DNA of 64,000 nt from positions 1-64,000 of the forward strand of contig NZ_AUMA01000009.1 of assembly GCF_000422565.1 (NCBI RefSeq). Reading direction: 5' to 3'. Below the pieces are notes generated by a model. The model saw only the letters and a program-made list of their open reading frames with translations, was not told where the DNA came from and did no database searches. A program made the translations under genes and the position numbers. Source of the DNA: Desulfovibrio aminophilus DSM 12254 (lineage in GTDB: Bacteria > Desulfobacterota > Desulfovibrionia > Desulfovibrionales > Desulfovibrionaceae). Shown here one piece after another: positions 15,308 to 27,104 of the stretch (positions within the stretch are counted from its first letter, which is position 1; every line of letters starts with the position of its first letter).

Positions 15308-16710
15308 AGCTGACCCTGCGCGAGATGGAGACCTGCCTCACAGGCGCGCCGGAAACCCCGCAAGGGGTCGACCGTCCCGTGGCCGCCGTGCGCACGGACA
15401 GTCGTTCCGTGGGCCGGGGCGAGGTCTTCGTCTGCCTCTCCGGCGAACGCTTCGACGGGCACGAATTCGCGTCCCAGGCCGTGGCCCAGGGGGCCCTGGC
15501 CGTGGTCGCCGCGCGGCCCCTGCCTGAAATCACCAAGGTTCCGGTGATCGTGGTCCGCGACACCGTGGCCGCCCTCGGCCGTCTGGGCCGCTTCCTGCGC
15601 GACCGCACGCGGGCGAAGGTGGTGGCCGTCACCGGCACGGCCGGAAAGACCACGGTGAAGGAAATGATCGCCCGAGTGGCCGGGACGCGCCTTTCCGTGG
15701 CCAAGAACTTCAAGAACTTCAACAATCAGATCGGCCTGCCCCTGTCCATCTTCGCCGCCAGCGGCGAGGAGGACGTCTGGGTGCTGGAGGCTGGCATCAG
15801 CAAACCCCACGACATGGCCGAACTGGGCTTCATCCTGGCCCCGGACTTGGCCGTGATCCAGAACATCGGCCCGGCCCACCTGGAAGGACTCGGCAGCCTG
15901 GAGGGCGTGGCACGGGCCAAGGCCTCCCTGCTCAGGCACCTGAAGCCCGAGGGTGCGGCCCTGGTGAACCGCGACTATCCCCTGCTCTGGAACGAGGCCC
16001 TGGCCCTGCGCCCCGACGCCGTGGCCTTCTCGGCCACGGATGCCTCGGCCGCGCATTTCTGCGCCTTTCTCGGCCCGGAGCCCGACGCCACCGGCCGTTT
16101 CCGGCTGAAGACCCCGGGCCTGGACCGCGAACTGGTCCTGCCCTTCTGCGGCGCGCACTTCGCGGAGAACGTCGCGGCCACGGCCGCCGTCGCCCACCAC
16201 CTGGGCCTGCCGCCCGAGGCCGTGGTCGAAGGGCTCTCCGGCTTCACCCGCCCGGACCAGCGCTTCTGCTGCCTGCCCGGCGCGGCCTGGACGCTCATCG
16301 ACGACACCTACAACGCCAACCCGCTGTCCATGACGCGGGCCATCGAGACGGCCCGGAGCATGGCCGGGGACCGGCCCCTGGTCCTGGTCCTCGGCGCCAT
16401 GGGCGAACTGGGTCCGGAAGCCGCCGAGGCCCACGAGGAGCTGGGACGCTTCCTGCGCGGCGTCGCGCCGGCGCGGGTCTTCTTCCAGGGCGGTTTCGCC
16501 CGCGACGTGGCCCGGGGCTTCGGCTCCAACGGCTCGGCCCCGCTCACGGCCGTGGACGATCCCGACCAGATGCTCAACGCCTGGCGGCAGATGGGTCTGC
16601 CCGGCGGCGTGGCCCTGGTCAAGGGCTCCCGCTCCGCGCGCATGGAGCAGTATGTGGCCGCCCTGGCCCGCGAACTGGGATGCTCGGTCCCGGGAGGCAA
16701 GACGGCATGA
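15304..16710 (+). CDS. murF: UDP-MurNAc-tripeptide D-Ala-D-Ala ligase
   Basis: A 468-residue Mur ligase that attaches D-Ala-D-Ala to make the UDP-MurNAc-pentapeptide. It starts with GTG in a GTGA overlap with murE. Signatures: [20 protein letters not shown] at the N-terminus, ATP loop [14 protein letters not shown] (the Asn of the usual TGSNGKT is Ala here), [25 protein letters not shown], and [11 protein letters not shown] with GAMGELG in the C-terminal domain. Length is normal. No ddl gene for its substrate is present in this cluster. Confidence 0.95.
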   Translation: MKLTLREMETCLTGAPETPQGVDRPVAAVRTDSRSVGRGEVFVCLSGERFDGHEFASQAVAQGALAVVAARPLPEITKVPVIVVRDTVAALGRLGRFLRDRTRAKVVAVTGTAGKTTVKEMIARVAGTRLSVAKNFKNFNNQIGLPLSIFAASGEEDVWVLEAGISKPHDMAELGFILAPDLAVIQNIGPAHLEGLGSLEGVARAKASLLRHLKPEGAALVNRDYPLLWNEALALRPDAVAFSATDASAAHFCAFLGPEPDATGRFRLKTPGLDRELVLPFCGAHFAENVAATAAVAHHLGLPPEAVVEGLSGFTRPDQRFCCLPGAAWTLIDDTYNANPLSMTRAIETARSMAGDRPLVLVLGAMGELGPEAAEAHEELGRFLRGVAPARVFFQGGFARDVARGFGSNGSAPLTAVDDPDQMLNAWRQMGLPGGVALVKGSRSARMEQYVAALARELGCSVPGGKTA

Positions 16711-17783
16711 TCTACCATCTGCTCTATCCCCTGGCGACCCAGATCGGGGCCTTCAACGTCTTCCGGTACATCACCTTCCGCTCGATCTACGCCCTGCTCA
16801 CGGCCCTGGTCCTGACCATCGTGCTCGGCCCGGCCATGATCCGCTGGCTGACCAAGCTCAAGTGCGGGCAGTACATCCGCGAGGACGGCCCGCAGCACCA
16901 GTGCAAGCAGGGCACCCCGACCATGGGCGGTCTGCTGGTGGGCCTGGCCGTGGTGGGCAGCACGCTGCTCTGGGCCGACCTGCGCAACCACTACATTTGG
17001 CTGGCCCTTTTCGTCTTCACCGGCTTCGGGGCCGTGGGCTTCGCCGACGACTACATCAAGGTGGTCAAGAAGCGGAACAAGGGCCTCTCGGCCCGGGCCA
17101 AGTTCCTGGGGCAGCTCCTGGTGGCCGGCGTGGCCGTGACGGCGCTCATCTTCGAACCGGTCTACTCCACCAAGCTCTCGGTGCCCTTCTTCAAATACTT
17201 CGTGCCGGACCTGGGCTGGTTCTACCTGCCCTTCGCCCTGGTGGTGCTCATCGGCGGGTCCAACGGCGTGAACCTCACCGACGGGCTGGACGGCCTGGCC
17301 ACCGGGCCCATTGTCGTGGCCTCGGCCACCTTCGCCATCTTCGTCTACGTGGCGGGTCACGCGGGCATCGCGGACTACCTGAACATCGCCCATCTCCCCG
17401 GCGTGGGCGAGGTCACGATCATCTGCGGCGCGCTGGTGGGCGCGGGGCTGGGCTTCCTCTGGTACAACGCCTATCCGGCCCAGGTTTTCATGGGCGACGT
17501 GGGCAGCCTGTCCATGGGCGGCCTGCTCGGCTTCATCTCCGTGCTCTGCAAGCAGGAACTGCTGCTCGTCCTGGTGGGCGGCGTGTTCGTCTTCGAAACC
17601 CTCTCGGTGATCCTCCAGGTCGGCTACTTCAAGGTCACGGGCGGCAAGCGGATCTTCCGCATGGCTCCCCTGCACCACCATTTCGAGATGAAGGGCATTC
17701 CGGAATCCAAGATCATCATCCGGTTCTGGATCTTCTCCATTCTCATGTCCCTCATGGCCCTGAGCACGCTCAAGCTGAGGTAG
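16707..17783 (+). CDS. mraY: Phospho-MurNAc-pentapeptide transferase
   Basis: A 358-residue integral membrane enzyme with about ten helices. It moves phospho-MurNAc-pentapeptide onto undecaprenyl phosphate to make lipid I. Catalytic signatures are visible: [14 protein letters not shown] (Asp pair), [18 protein letters not shown] and the cytoplasmic PLHHHFE loop. It starts at an ATG overlapping the murF stop (ATGA). The N-terminus [10 protein letters not shown] is typical; the frame is open slightly upstream, but the coupling start is the natural choice. Confidence 0.96.
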   Translation: MIYHLLYPLATQIGAFNVFRYITFRSIYALLTALVLTIVLGPAMIRWLTKLKCGQYIREDGPQHQCKQGTPTMGGLLVGLAVVGSTLLWADLRNHYIWLALFVFTGFGAVGFADDYIKVVKKRNKGLSARAKFLGQLLVAGVAVTALIFEPVYSTKLSVPFFKYFVPDLGWFYLPFALVVLIGGSNGVNLTDGLDGLATGPIVVASATFAIFVYVAGHAGIADYLNIAHLPGVGEVTIICGALVGAGLGFLWYNAYPAQVFMGDVGSLSMGGLLGFISVLCKQELLLVLVGGVFVFETLSVILQVGYFKVTGGKRIFRMAPLHHHFEMKGIPESKIIIRFWIFSILMSLMALSTLKLR

Positions 17784-17789
17784 GACGAC

Positions 17790-19085
17790 GTGACGACATC
17801 GGTGCGAAACGCGACGGATCGGGTCCGCGACAAGCAGGTCGTGGTCGTGGGCGCGGGCAAGTCCGGCCTGGCCGCCGCGCGTCTGCTCCTGGAAAACGGG
17901 GCGCGCGTGGCCCTGGCCGACGCCAAGCCGGAGATTTCCGCCGAGGTTCTGGGCGATCTGGCCGGACGCCTGGACCTCCGCCTGGGCGCGCACACGCCGG
18001 AACAGTTCCGCGACGCCGACCTGGTGGTCCTCTCCCCCGGCGTCCCGGCCAAGAAGATCGCCGCCGCCCTGGCCCCCGTGGCCCCGGAAAACGTGGTGGC
18101 CGAGCTGGAGTTCGCCTCCTGGTTCCTGGAGGCCCCCATCCTGGCCGTCACCGGCACCAACGGCAAGACGACGACCACAACGCTCGTCTCGCGCATCCTC
18201 GAGGACGCGGGCAAGACCGTGTTCACCGGCGGCAACATCGGCACGCCCCTGTGCGAATTCATCCTCCAGGGCGGCCGCGCCGACGTGGTGGTCCTGGAGG
18301 TCTCCAGCTTCCAGCTCCAGAACTGCCGGACCTTCAAGCCCAGCGTGGCCGTGCTCCTGAACTTCGCGCCCAACCACCTGGACTACCACCTGGACATGGA
18401 GGAATACCTCTCGGCCAAGCTGAACCTCTTCGCCCGCATGGACGGGAACGGCACGGCCATCCTGCCCGAGGAGATGCGCGACGAACTGTCGAAACGCGAC
18501 TTCACCCGCGCCCGCATGGTCTGGTTCGCGCCCACGGACCGCTTCCCGGCCCCGCACCTGCACGGCGCGCACAACCGGGCCAACGTGGAGGCCGCCTGGC
18601 AGGCCGCGAAACTCTTCGGCGTGGGCGAGGAAAGCGCCCGGGCCACCGTGGCCGCCTTCCTGCCTCTGTCGCACCGGCTCCAGACCGTGACCGAGAAGAA
18701 CGGCGTGCTCTTCGTGGACGACTCCAAGTCCACCACCCTGGACTCCACGGCCGCGGCGGTGAAGAGCTTCGAACGGCCCGTGCGCCTGCTCCTGGGCGGG
18801 GTCTTCAAGGGCGGCGACGTGGCGAGCCTGCTCCCGGCGCTCGACGGCCGGGTGGTGGAGATCGGCCTGTTCGGCGCGGCCCGCGAAATCTTCGAGCCTG
18901 TCCTGGGCGGCCGTTTCCCGCTCTTCTGGGAGCTGGACCTGGACAAGGCCGTGCGCCGTCTGGCCGCGAACAGCCGTTCCGGGGACGTGATCCTGCTCTC
19001 CCCGGCCACGGCCAGCTTCGACGCGTACACGAGCTACGGGGCCCGGGGCGACCACTTCCAGCGCATCGTGAGGGAACTGCCATGA
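17790..19085 (+). CDS. murD: UDP-MurNAc-L-alanine:D-glutamate ligase
   Basis: A 431-residue Mur ligase adding D-Glu. N-terminal Rossmann-like domain (VVVVGAGKSGLAAARLL), ATP loop AVTGTNGKTTTTTL near residues 120-133, GGNIGTPL, EVSSFQLQNC, NFAPNHLDYH and C-terminal DSKSTTLDSTAAAV, LLGGVFKGGD and LLSPATASFD. It starts with GTG six bases after the mraY stop. Length and motif order are canonical. Confidence 0.95.
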   Translation: MTTSVRNATDRVRDKQVVVVGAGKSGLAAARLLLENGARVALADAKPEISAEVLGDLAGRLDLRLGAHTPEQFRDADLVVLSPGVPAKKIAAALAPVAPENVVAELEFASWFLEAPILAVTGTNGKTTTTTLVSRILEDAGKTVFTGGNIGTPLCEFILQGGRADVVVLEVSSFQLQNCRTFKPSVAVLLNFAPNHLDYHLDMEEYLSAKLNLFARMDGNGTAILPEEMRDELSKRDFTRARMVWFAPTDRFPAPHLHGAHNRANVEAAWQAAKLFGVGEESARATVAAFLPLSHRLQTVTEKNGVLFVDDSKSTTLDSTAAAVKSFERPVRLLLGGVFKGGDVASLLPALDGRVVEIGLFGAAREIFEPVLGGRFPLFWELDLDKAVRRLAANSRSGDVILLSPATASFDAYTSYGARGDHFQRIVRELP

Positions 19086-20215
19086 TGAACGAGGCCGGAC
19101 GCGTTCCCGAAACCGCCAAGCACCCGGACTGGTGGCTCCTGGTGGCCGCCCTGCTTCTGGCGGGATTCGGGATCATCATGGTTCTCTCGGCCAGCGGGAT
19201 CATGGCCGAGCGCTACTATGGGGACAAGTACATCTTCTTCAAGAAGCAGGCCGTGTACGCGGCCCTGGGCCTGGTGGCCATGTTCTCGATCTACCGTCTG
19301 CCGCGCAAGTTCTTCTACAACACGACCTATCTCTGGGTTCTGGGCGTGATCCTGCTCCTGGGCCTCTGCGCCCTCACGCCCCTGGGCGTGTCCGCGGGCG
19401 GCGCCAAGCGCTGGCTCCGCCTTGGTCCCGTCTCCATCCAGCCCCTGGAGTTCGCCAAACCGGCCCTGGTCCTCTACCTAGCCTATTTCTTCTCGCGCAA
19501 GCAGGAGTTGGTGAAGACCTTCAGCGTGGGCTTCCTGCCGCCCTTCTTCGCCACCGGGGTGCTCTGCCTGCTTCTGCTCCTCCAGCCGGACTTCGGCGGC
19601 GCGGTCTTCTTGGCCATGCTCCTCTTCTTCATGTGCTTCGTGGGCGGCACCCGATTCATCTACCTGCTGCTCTCGTTCCTCTTCGCGGGTGGGGCCGGCT
19701 GGCTGCTGATCAGCTCCTCGCCCTACCGCTTCAAACGCTGGACCGCCTTCCTGGACCCCTTCAAGAGCGCCCAGGCCGAGGGATACCAGCTCGTGCAATC
19801 CTTCTACGCCTTCGGCTCCGGCAAGCTCTTCGGCGCGGGCCTCGGCGCGGGCCGCCAAAAGCTCTTCTACCTGCCCGAGGCGCACAACGACTTCATCATG
19901 GCCGTGGCTGGAGAGGAACTGGGCTTCATCGGCCTCTCGGCCGTGCTGTTGGTGGTGGCGATCCTGCTCTGGCGGGCCTTCTCCATCGCCTACCGCCAGG
20001 AAGACCTGCAGGACCGCTTCACGGCCTTCGGCATGGCCTCCATTCTGGCCCTGGGCAGCGTGCTCAACCTGGCCGTGGTCCTCGGCACGGTGCCGCCCAA
20101 GGGCGTGCCCATGCCCTTCGTCAGCTACGGCGGCAGCAGCCTGATCGTCTGCTTCGTCTGCGTCGGATTCCTGTTGAACCTTTCGCGGAGCGCGGTGCGG
20201 TGGAGAAAATCGTGA
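19082..20215 (+). CDS. ftsW: Septal peptidoglycan polymerase FtsW
   Basis: A 377-residue SEDS-family membrane protein with about ten helices. It polymerises lipid II at the septum with FtsI. Hallmarks: GGAKRWLRLGPVSIQPLEFAKPA (the SEDS signature region), LLQPDFGGA, EGYQLVQSFYAFGSG, LPEAHNDFI with the catalytic-region Asp, and the C-terminal PFVSYGGSSL. It starts at an ATG overlapping the murD stop (ATGA). Confidence 0.95.
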   Translation: MMNEAGRVPETAKHPDWWLLVAALLLAGFGIIMVLSASGIMAERYYGDKYIFFKKQAVYAALGLVAMFSIYRLPRKFFYNTTYLWVLGVILLLGLCALTPLGVSAGGAKRWLRLGPVSIQPLEFAKPALVLYLAYFFSRKQELVKTFSVGFLPPFFATGVLCLLLLLQPDFGGAVFLAMLLFFMCFVGGTRFIYLLLSFLFAGGAGWLLISSSPYRFKRWTAFLDPFKSAQAEGYQLVQSFYAFGSGKLFGAGLGAGRQKLFYLPEAHNDFIMAVAGEELGFIGLSAVLLVVAILLWRAFSIAYRQEDLQDRFTAFGMASILALGSVLNLAVVLGTVPPKGVPMPFVSYGGSSLIVCFVCVGFLLNLSRSAVRWRKS

Positions 20216-21276
20216 TCACCACCGGCGGCACCGGTGGCCACATCTTCCCGGCGCTGGCCGTGGCCGGGGAAATCCTGAAGCGACACCCCCGCTGCGGGGT
20301 GCTCTTCCTCGGCGGCCCCGGGCCCGAAGGCGAATTGGCCCGCAAGGCCGGTCTGGAGTTCCGCGAACTTCCGGCCAAGGGCATCGTGGGCCGGGGGCTC
20401 AAGGGCCTCTTCGCCTCCACCTGGCTCGTCGGCGGCCTGTGCAAGGCCCTGGCAGCCCTGCGCTCCTTCCGGCCCCAGGCCGTGATCGGCTTCGGCGGCT
20501 ACGCCGGGTTCTGCCCGGTGTTGGCGGCCCGCATCCTGGGCATCCCCACGGCCGTCCACGAGCAGAACTCCGTGCCCGGCGTGACGAACCGCATCCTCGG
20601 AAAGGTGGCCCGGCGGATTTTCCTCTCCTTCCCGGACCGCGCCGGGGCCTTCCCGGCGGCCAAGACCCGGCTCACCGGCAACCCCGTGCGGCCGGAGATC
20701 GCCGCCGTGGGCGCGGCCGCCCCCCGGGCTCAGGGGCGCAACCTGCTCGTGCTCGGCGGCAGCCAGGGCGCGCGGGCCGTGAACGACGCCGTGATCGCGG
20801 CCCTGCCGCTGCTGCGCGAAGCCCGGGTGGAGATCGTGCACCAGGCCGGCCCCGCCGACGCCGAACGCGTGCGCCGGGCCTACGAGGAAGCCGGGCTGGA
20901 CGGCTTGGCCGTGCGCGGCTTCATCGAGGACATGGCCGGGGAATACGCCCGGGCCGATCTCCTGCTCTGCCGCTCCGGGGCCACCACGGTCTTCGAGGCC
21001 GCCGCGGCAGGAAAACCCGCCGTGCTGGTGCCCTTCCCCCACGCCACCCACGACCACCAGACGGTCAACGCCCGGGCCCTGGCCGAGGCGGGCGGCGCGG
21101 TGGTCCTGGCCCAGTCCGGGCTCACGGCGCGCGTGCTGGCCGACACGGTGACGGAACTTCTGGACGATTCCTCCCGGCTGGCCGGAATGGCCCGCGCCGC
21201 GCGCTCCTTCGCCCGGCCGGACGCGGCCTCGGCCATCGTGGACGGGATCGGGGAACTGCCGCTTCGGGCGGCCTGA
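20200..21276 (+). CDS. murG: Lipid II synthase MurG (GlcNAc transferase)
   Basis: A 358-residue GT-B glycosyltransferase on the inner face of the membrane. It adds GlcNAc from UDP-GlcNAc to lipid I. The glycine-rich TTGGTGGHIFPALAVA at the N-terminus, GFGGYAGFCPVLAARILGIP, HEQNSVPGVTNR, VLGGSQGARAVN, and the donor-site GATTVFEAAAAGKPAVLVPF with HDHQTVNA are all present. The GTG at 20200 gives the family N-terminus VEKIVITTGG and overlaps ftsW by 16 bp. Confidence 0.95.
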   Translation: MEKIVITTGGTGGHIFPALAVAGEILKRHPRCGVLFLGGPGPEGELARKAGLEFRELPAKGIVGRGLKGLFASTWLVGGLCKALAALRSFRPQAVIGFGGYAGFCPVLAARILGIPTAVHEQNSVPGVTNRILGKVARRIFLSFPDRAGAFPAAKTRLTGNPVRPEIAAVGAAAPRAQGRNLLVLGGSQGARAVNDAVIAALPLLREARVEIVHQAGPADAERVRRAYEEAGLDGLAVRGFIEDMAGEYARADLLLCRSGATTVFEAAAAGKPAVLVPFPHATHDHQTVNARALAEAGGAVVLAQSGLTARVLADTVTELLDDSSRLAGMARAARSFARPDAASAIVDGIGELPLRAA

Positions 21277-21291
21277 GAAGAGGACGAGAGA

Positions 21292-22725
<1,434 letters not shown>

Positions 22726-22729
22726 GATC

Positions 22730-23611
22730 ATGGCCCTGAGCGTGCGCGAAAAACCGCTCCTGCGGGAGCTGACCACCCTGGGACTGGGCGGAACCGCCCT
22801 GGCCGAGGCCGTGGTGCGCGCCGAGTCCGATCTGGACGAACTCTCGGGGTTCTTCGCCCGTTCCGGCGGCCGTCCCTTCGTGCTCGGCGGCGGAAGCAAC
22901 ATCCTGGCCCTGGACGAGGATTCGGACCTGGTGCTGGTGAGCGTCCGCAACGCCGACCTGCCCGAGGCCCCGGCCGGGAACGGCGCGACGCTGGTCCGCG
23001 CGGGCGCGGGCCTGCCCCTGCCCCGGCTGCTCAAGTTCTGCGAGGAGACCGGGCTCTCCGGCCTGGAGCCCCTGGCGGGCATTCCCGGCCGCGTGGGCGG
23101 GGCCGTGGCCATGAACGCCGGATCCTACGGCGCGGAGATGAAGGACCTGCTCGCCCGGGTGCGTCTCTGGACCCCGGATCGCGGGCTGTTCTGGGTCGAG
23201 GCCCGGGACTGCGTCTTCGGCTACCGGCATTTCGAGGTCCCGTCCGGGATCGGCCGCCACCTCGTATGGGAGGCCGAGTTCCGCCTGGCCTGCGCCGACC
23301 CGTCCGCCGTGCGGGCCAAGGCCCGGGAGATTCACGAGCGCAAGAAGGCCACCCAGCCCGTGAACGCGCGCAGCGCGGGCTGCGTGTTCAAGAACCCGCC
23401 CGGCAAGAGCGCCGGGATGCTTTTGGACCAGGCCGGATTCAAGGGCCGCCGCGTCGGGAACATGGCCTTTTCGGAACTGCACGCCAATTTCCTGGTCAAC
23501 CTGGGCGGAGGCCGGAGCGCCGAGGCCCTGGAGCTTCTGGACACGGCCCGGGCCACCGTGCTCGACCGGTTCGGGGAACGCCTGGAAACGGAGGTCATCA
23601 TCCTGTCATGA
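22730..23611 (+). CDS. murB: UDP-N-acetylenolpyruvoylglucosamine reductase
   Basis: A 293-residue FAD enzyme reducing UDP-GlcNAc-enolpyruvate to UDP-MurNAc with NADPH. FAD-binding signatures FVLGGGSNILALDED and GIPGRVGGAVAMNAGSYGAE are present. The catalytic serine lies in NARSAGCVFKNP and the C-terminal Glu in RLETEVIILS. Length suggests the shorter type of MurB. It starts four bases after the murC stop. Confidence 0.95.
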   Translation: MALSVREKPLLRELTTLGLGGTALAEAVVRAESDLDELSGFFARSGGRPFVLGGGSNILALDEDSDLVLVSVRNADLPEAPAGNGATLVRAGAGLPLPRLLKFCEETGLSGLEPLAGIPGRVGGAVAMNAGSYGAEMKDLLARVRLWTPDRGLFWVEARDCVFGYRHFEVPSGIGRHLVWEAEFRLACADPSAVRAKAREIHERKKATQPVNARSAGCVFKNPPGKSAGMLLDQAGFKGRRVGNMAFSELHANFLVNLGGGRSAEALELLDTARATVLDRFGERLETEVIILS

Positions 23612-24471
23612 GCACGCTGGCCATGCGGCAAGGCCGCCTCAAAATCGGCGCCAAGCGCGGCAACCGCTTCAAGAAGGCGTCCCGTCCGGCGGGCTCGCCC
23701 TCGCGACTGTCCTCCGGGGTGTCCCTGTTCGCCGGGCTCTGCCGGGGCGCGCTCTGCCTGACGCTCCTCCTGGGCGTCCTCGGCGCCCTCGGCGTGGGGC
23801 TGCTCTACGGCTACCGCTACGTGACCATCCATCCCTATTTCTCCCTGCGCGAAATCCAGGTCACGGGCAACGAACGCCTGAACTACGGCGAGGTGCTCAC
23901 TCTGGGCGACCTGGCCCTGGGCCAGAACTGCCTGGACGTGAACGTGGCCGAGGTGGAGCGGGCCCTCTCCCAGAATCCATGGGTGGCCCAGGCCTCGGTG
24001 CGCCGCGAACTGCCCAACCGGCTGTTCATCCAGGTCAAGGAGCGCGTGCCCGTGTTCTGGGTCCAGCGCGAAGGCAAGCTGCTCTACGCCGACGCCTCGG
24101 GCGCGGTCATCGCGCCGGTGGAGCCGGGCCGATTCCACTCCCTGCCCCTCTTGGAGGTGGACAAGGAGAGCGCCGGAGACTCCCGGGCCCTGGCCACCAT
24201 CGTGGGCATGATGCAGAGCCGCGACCTGCCCTTCGGTCTGGGACAGATCGCCTGGGTCCATCTGACCTCCTCGGGCGACGCGGAATTCCAGCTGGATACC
24301 GAGGGCTTCACCCTGCGTTTCCCCATGCGCGACTGGCGCTCGGAGCTGTCGCGCATCGCGGCGGTCTGGCAGGATCTGCGCCGCCGGGGAGAGCTTCCCG
24401 GGGTCGCCTCCATCGCCGCTGTGGAGGGCATGGTCTGCGTGAAGAAAAAGACGCCGCAACACTCTTCGTGA
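23608..24471 (+). CDS. ftsQ: Cell division protein FtsQ
   Basis: A 287-residue bitopic membrane protein. A basic cytoplasmic tail of about 45 residues is followed by a membrane helix at about 48-70 (GALCLTLLLGVLGALGVGLL). The POTRA domain comes next (FSLREIQVTGNERLNYGEVL), then a beta domain with WVAQASVRRELPNRLFIQVKERVPVFW. FtsQ scaffolds FtsL and FtsB and recruits FtsWI. It starts at an ATG overlapping the murB stop (ATGA). Order murB-ftsQ-ftsA is standard for Desulfovibrio-like clusters; ddl is absent. Confidence 0.93.
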   Translation: MSTLAMRQGRLKIGAKRGNRFKKASRPAGSPSRLSSGVSLFAGLCRGALCLTLLLGVLGALGVGLLYGYRYVTIHPYFSLREIQVTGNERLNYGEVLTLGDLALGQNCLDVNVAEVERALSQNPWVAQASVRRELPNRLFIQVKERVPVFWVQREGKLLYADASGAVIAPVEPGRFHSLPLLEVDKESAGDSRALATIVGMMQSRDLPFGLGQIAWVHLTSSGDAEFQLDTEGFTLRFPMRDWRSELSRIAAVWQDLRRRGELPGVASIAAVEGMVCVKKKTPQHSS

Positions 24472-24551
24472 GCGCGCGGCATGACGGACGATAACGATAC
24501 GGACGACGGACGGGCCGCGGCCCGAGAGAGCGAAACAAGGAGAGGAGAGGC

Positions 24552-25781
24552 ATGGCCAAGAGCGACATCGTAGTGGGCCTGGACATCGGGACCACCAAGA
24601 TCGCGGCTGTCGTCGGCGAGGTCACGCCCGACGGCGTGGACATCATCGGCATCGGCACGAGCCCGTCCACGGGATTGCGGCGCGGCGTGGTGGTGAACAT
24701 CGAGCAGACCGTGCAATCCATCAAGAAGGCCCTGGAAGAGGCCGAGCTGATGGCCGGATGCGAAATCCGCTCGGTCTACGCGGGCATCGCCGGAAGCCAC
24801 ATCAAGGGCTTCAATTCCCACGGCGTCATAGCGGTCAAGGGCGGCGAGGTGACCCAGCGCGACGTGGACCGGGTCATCGAGGCGGCCAAGGCCGTGGCCA
24901 TCCCCCTGGACCGCGAGGTGATCCACACCCTGCCCCAGGAATACATCGTGGACGACCAGCGGGGCATCGCCGACCCCCTGGGCATGGCCGGGGTGCGCCT
25001 GGAGGTCAAGGTGCACATCGTCACCGGGGCCGTGACCTCGGCCCAGAACATCGTCCGCTCCTGCCACCGCGCGGGCCTGGACGTCTCGAACATCGTGCTT
25101 GAGTCCCTGGCCTCCAGCAAGGCCGTGCTCACGGCCGAGGAGCGCGAGATCGGCGTGGCCCTGGTGGACATCGGCGGCGGCACCACCGATCTGGCCATCT
25201 TCTCCAAGGACTCCATCAAGCACACCTCGGTGTTGGCCCTGGGCGGCAACAACCTGACCAACGACATCGCCTTCGGCCTGCGCACGCCGATGATGAGCGC
25301 CGAGAAGATCAAGGTCGACCACGGCTGCGCCCTGGCGGACCTCTTGGCCGACGACGAGGTCATCGAGGTGCCCAGCGTGGGCGGCCGCGAGTCCCGGGGC
25401 ATGTCCAAGAAGGTCCTGGCCGAGATCTGCGAGCCGCGCTGCGAGGAGATCCTGGCCCTGGTGGACCAGGACCTGATCAAGTCCGGCTACAAGAACCTCA
25501 TCGGCGCCGGAGTGGTGCTCACCGGCGGCACCTCGCTCATCCACGGGATGCAGGATCTGGCCGAGCAGATCTTCGACCTGCCGGTGCGCATCGGCTACCC
25601 GTCCGGCATCGGCGGGCTCAAGGACGTGGTCAACAGCCCCAAGTTCGCCACGGCGGTGGGGCTCCTGCTTTACGGGGCCGAGGAGGAACGCGGCCACGAA
25701 AAGCCGTTCCGCATCCGCGACGAAAACGTCTTCAACCGCATTCTGGGCAAAATGAAGAAATGGTTCTCTGACATCGCGTAG
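24552..25781 (+). CDS. ftsA: Cell division protein FtsA
   Basis: A 409-residue actin-like ATPase that tethers FtsZ to the membrane and starts divisome maturation. Phosphate-1 motif [18 protein letters not shown], the 1C domain (residues about 85-165), phosphate-2 [16 protein letters not shown], and adenosine motif [14 protein letters not shown] are visible. The last residues ([16 protein letters not shown]) form the amphipathic membrane-targeting helix. A strong GAGAGGAGAGG ribosome site precedes the ATG. Confidence 0.95.
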   Translation: MAKSDIVVGLDIGTTKIAAVVGEVTPDGVDIIGIGTSPSTGLRRGVVVNIEQTVQSIKKALEEAELMAGCEIRSVYAGIAGSHIKGFNSHGVIAVKGGEVTQRDVDRVIEAAKAVAIPLDREVIHTLPQEYIVDDQRGIADPLGMAGVRLEVKVHIVTGAVTSAQNIVRSCHRAGLDVSNIVLESLASSKAVLTAEEREIGVALVDIGGGTTDLAIFSKDSIKHTSVLALGGNNLTNDIAFGLRTPMMSAEKIKVDHGCALADLLADDEVIEVPSVGGRESRGMSKKVLAEICEPRCEEILALVDQDLIKSGYKNLIGAGVVLTGGTSLIHGMQDLAEQIFDLPVRIGYPSGIGGLKDVVNSPKFATAVGLLLYGAEEERGHEKPFRIRDENVFNRILGKMKKWFSDIA

Positions 25782-25843
25782 AAACCGGGGATTTTGGGGA
25801 TAACGAGGACAACCAGCAACGGTCACAGGGAGAGGAGGACATC

Positions 25844-27085
25844 ATGCAATACTTCGAGATCGAGCACGACACGAGCGCCAAGATCAAAGTGGTGGGCTGC
25901 GGCGGCGGCGGCGGAAACGCCGTGAACAACATGATCCAGTCGGCCCTCAAGGGGGTCCAGTTCATCGTCGCCAACACCGACGGACAGGACATCAACAAGT
26001 CCCTGGCCGAGAACAAGCTCCAGATCGGCGAACGCCTGACCAAGGGCCTGGGCGCGGGCGCCAACCCGGACATCGGGCGCGAGGCGGCCATGGAGAGCAT
26101 CGAGACCATCCGTGAGCAGGTCACCGGCGCCGACATGGTCTTCATCACCGCAGGCATGGGCGGCGGCACCGGCACCGGCGCGGCCCCCGTGGTGGCCCAG
26201 GCGGCCCGCGAGGCCGGAGCCCTGACCGTGGCCGTGGTCACCAAGCCTTTCTACTTCGAGGGCAAGCGCCGCCTGGAGCAGGCCGAGCGCGGCATCGCCG
26301 AACTTCGCAAGGTGGTGGACTCGATCATCACCATTCCCAACGACCGTCTCCTCCAGCTCGCGGCCAAGAAGGCCAGCTTCCAGGACATGCTCAAGAAGGC
26401 CGACGAGGTTCTCTACTACGGCGTCAAGGGCATCGCGGACCTGATCACCGTGCATGGCCTGATCAACCTGGACTTCGCCGACGTGAAGGCGGTCATGTCC
26501 AACTCCGGCCTGGCCCTCATGGGCACCGGCATCGCCTCGGGCGAAGGCCGCGCCAAGGAGGCCGCCATGAAGGCCATCACCAGCCCGCTGCTGGAGGACG
26601 TGTCCATCGAGGGCGCCAAGGGCGTGCTCATGAACATCTCCTGTTCGCCGGACATGACCATCGAGGAGGTCTCCGAGGCCGCCAACATCATCTACAAGGA
26701 AGCCGACGACAACGCGCAGATCTTCTTCGGCACGGTCTTCGACCCGGACGCCGGGGACGAGATGCGCATCACGGTCATCGCCACGGGCATCGACAACGTG
26801 CGCGCCGAGGCCGAGCGTCCGGCCCGTTCCGGCCTGACCCTGGTCAACCCCAAGGCCCAGAGCCAGGGCGTGGTGGCCCCGCCGACCCGCCGCATGCACA
26901 AGGTGGTCATGAGCGAAGACCGGAACATCCCGGCCTACCTGCGCGCCGGCATCAACAACGAGGCCCAGGCCGTGGAGCCCCAGCCCATGCGCCGCGCCGC
27001 CGTGGCCGGTCCCGGCGAGGAGGAGTTCATCTTCGAGGAAGACGAGCTGGACGTCCCGGCCTTCATCCGCAAGAAGGCCGACTAG
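25844..27085 (+). CDS. ftsZ: Cell division GTPase FtsZ
   Basis: A 413-residue tubulin homologue forming the Z ring. Signatures: [18 protein letters not shown] at the N-terminus, the tubulin motif [16 protein letters not shown], the T7 loop [11 protein letters not shown], a variable linker from about 320, and the conserved C-terminal peptide [11 protein letters not shown] that binds FtsA and other partners. Strong GAGAGGAGGA ribosome site. Last core gene of the dcw cluster. Confidence 0.97.
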   Translation: MQYFEIEHDTSAKIKVVGCGGGGGNAVNNMIQSALKGVQFIVANTDGQDINKSLAENKLQIGERLTKGLGAGANPDIGREAAMESIETIREQVTGADMVFITAGMGGGTGTGAAPVVAQAAREAGALTVAVVTKPFYFEGKRRLEQAERGIAELRKVVDSIITIPNDRLLQLAAKKASFQDMLKKADEVLYYGVKGIADLITVHGLINLDFADVKAVMSNSGLALMGTGIASGEGRAKEAAMKAITSPLLEDVSIEGAKGVLMNISCSPDMTIEEVSEAANIIYKEADDNAQIFFGTVFDPDAGDEMRITVIATGIDNVRAEAERPARSGLTLVNPKAQSQGVVAPPTRRMHKVVMSEDRNIPAYLRAGINNEAQAVEPQPMRRAAVAGPGEEEFIFEEDELDVPAFIRKKAD

Positions 27086-27104
27086 CGCGTCCGGCGGGAA
27101 CGGC

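Noticed and set aside
16308-19055. 915-codon minus-strand frame across murF, mraY and murD
   Set aside because: Same reason: antisense shadow of canonical Mur genes, with a His/Glu/Gly-rich low-complexity translation.
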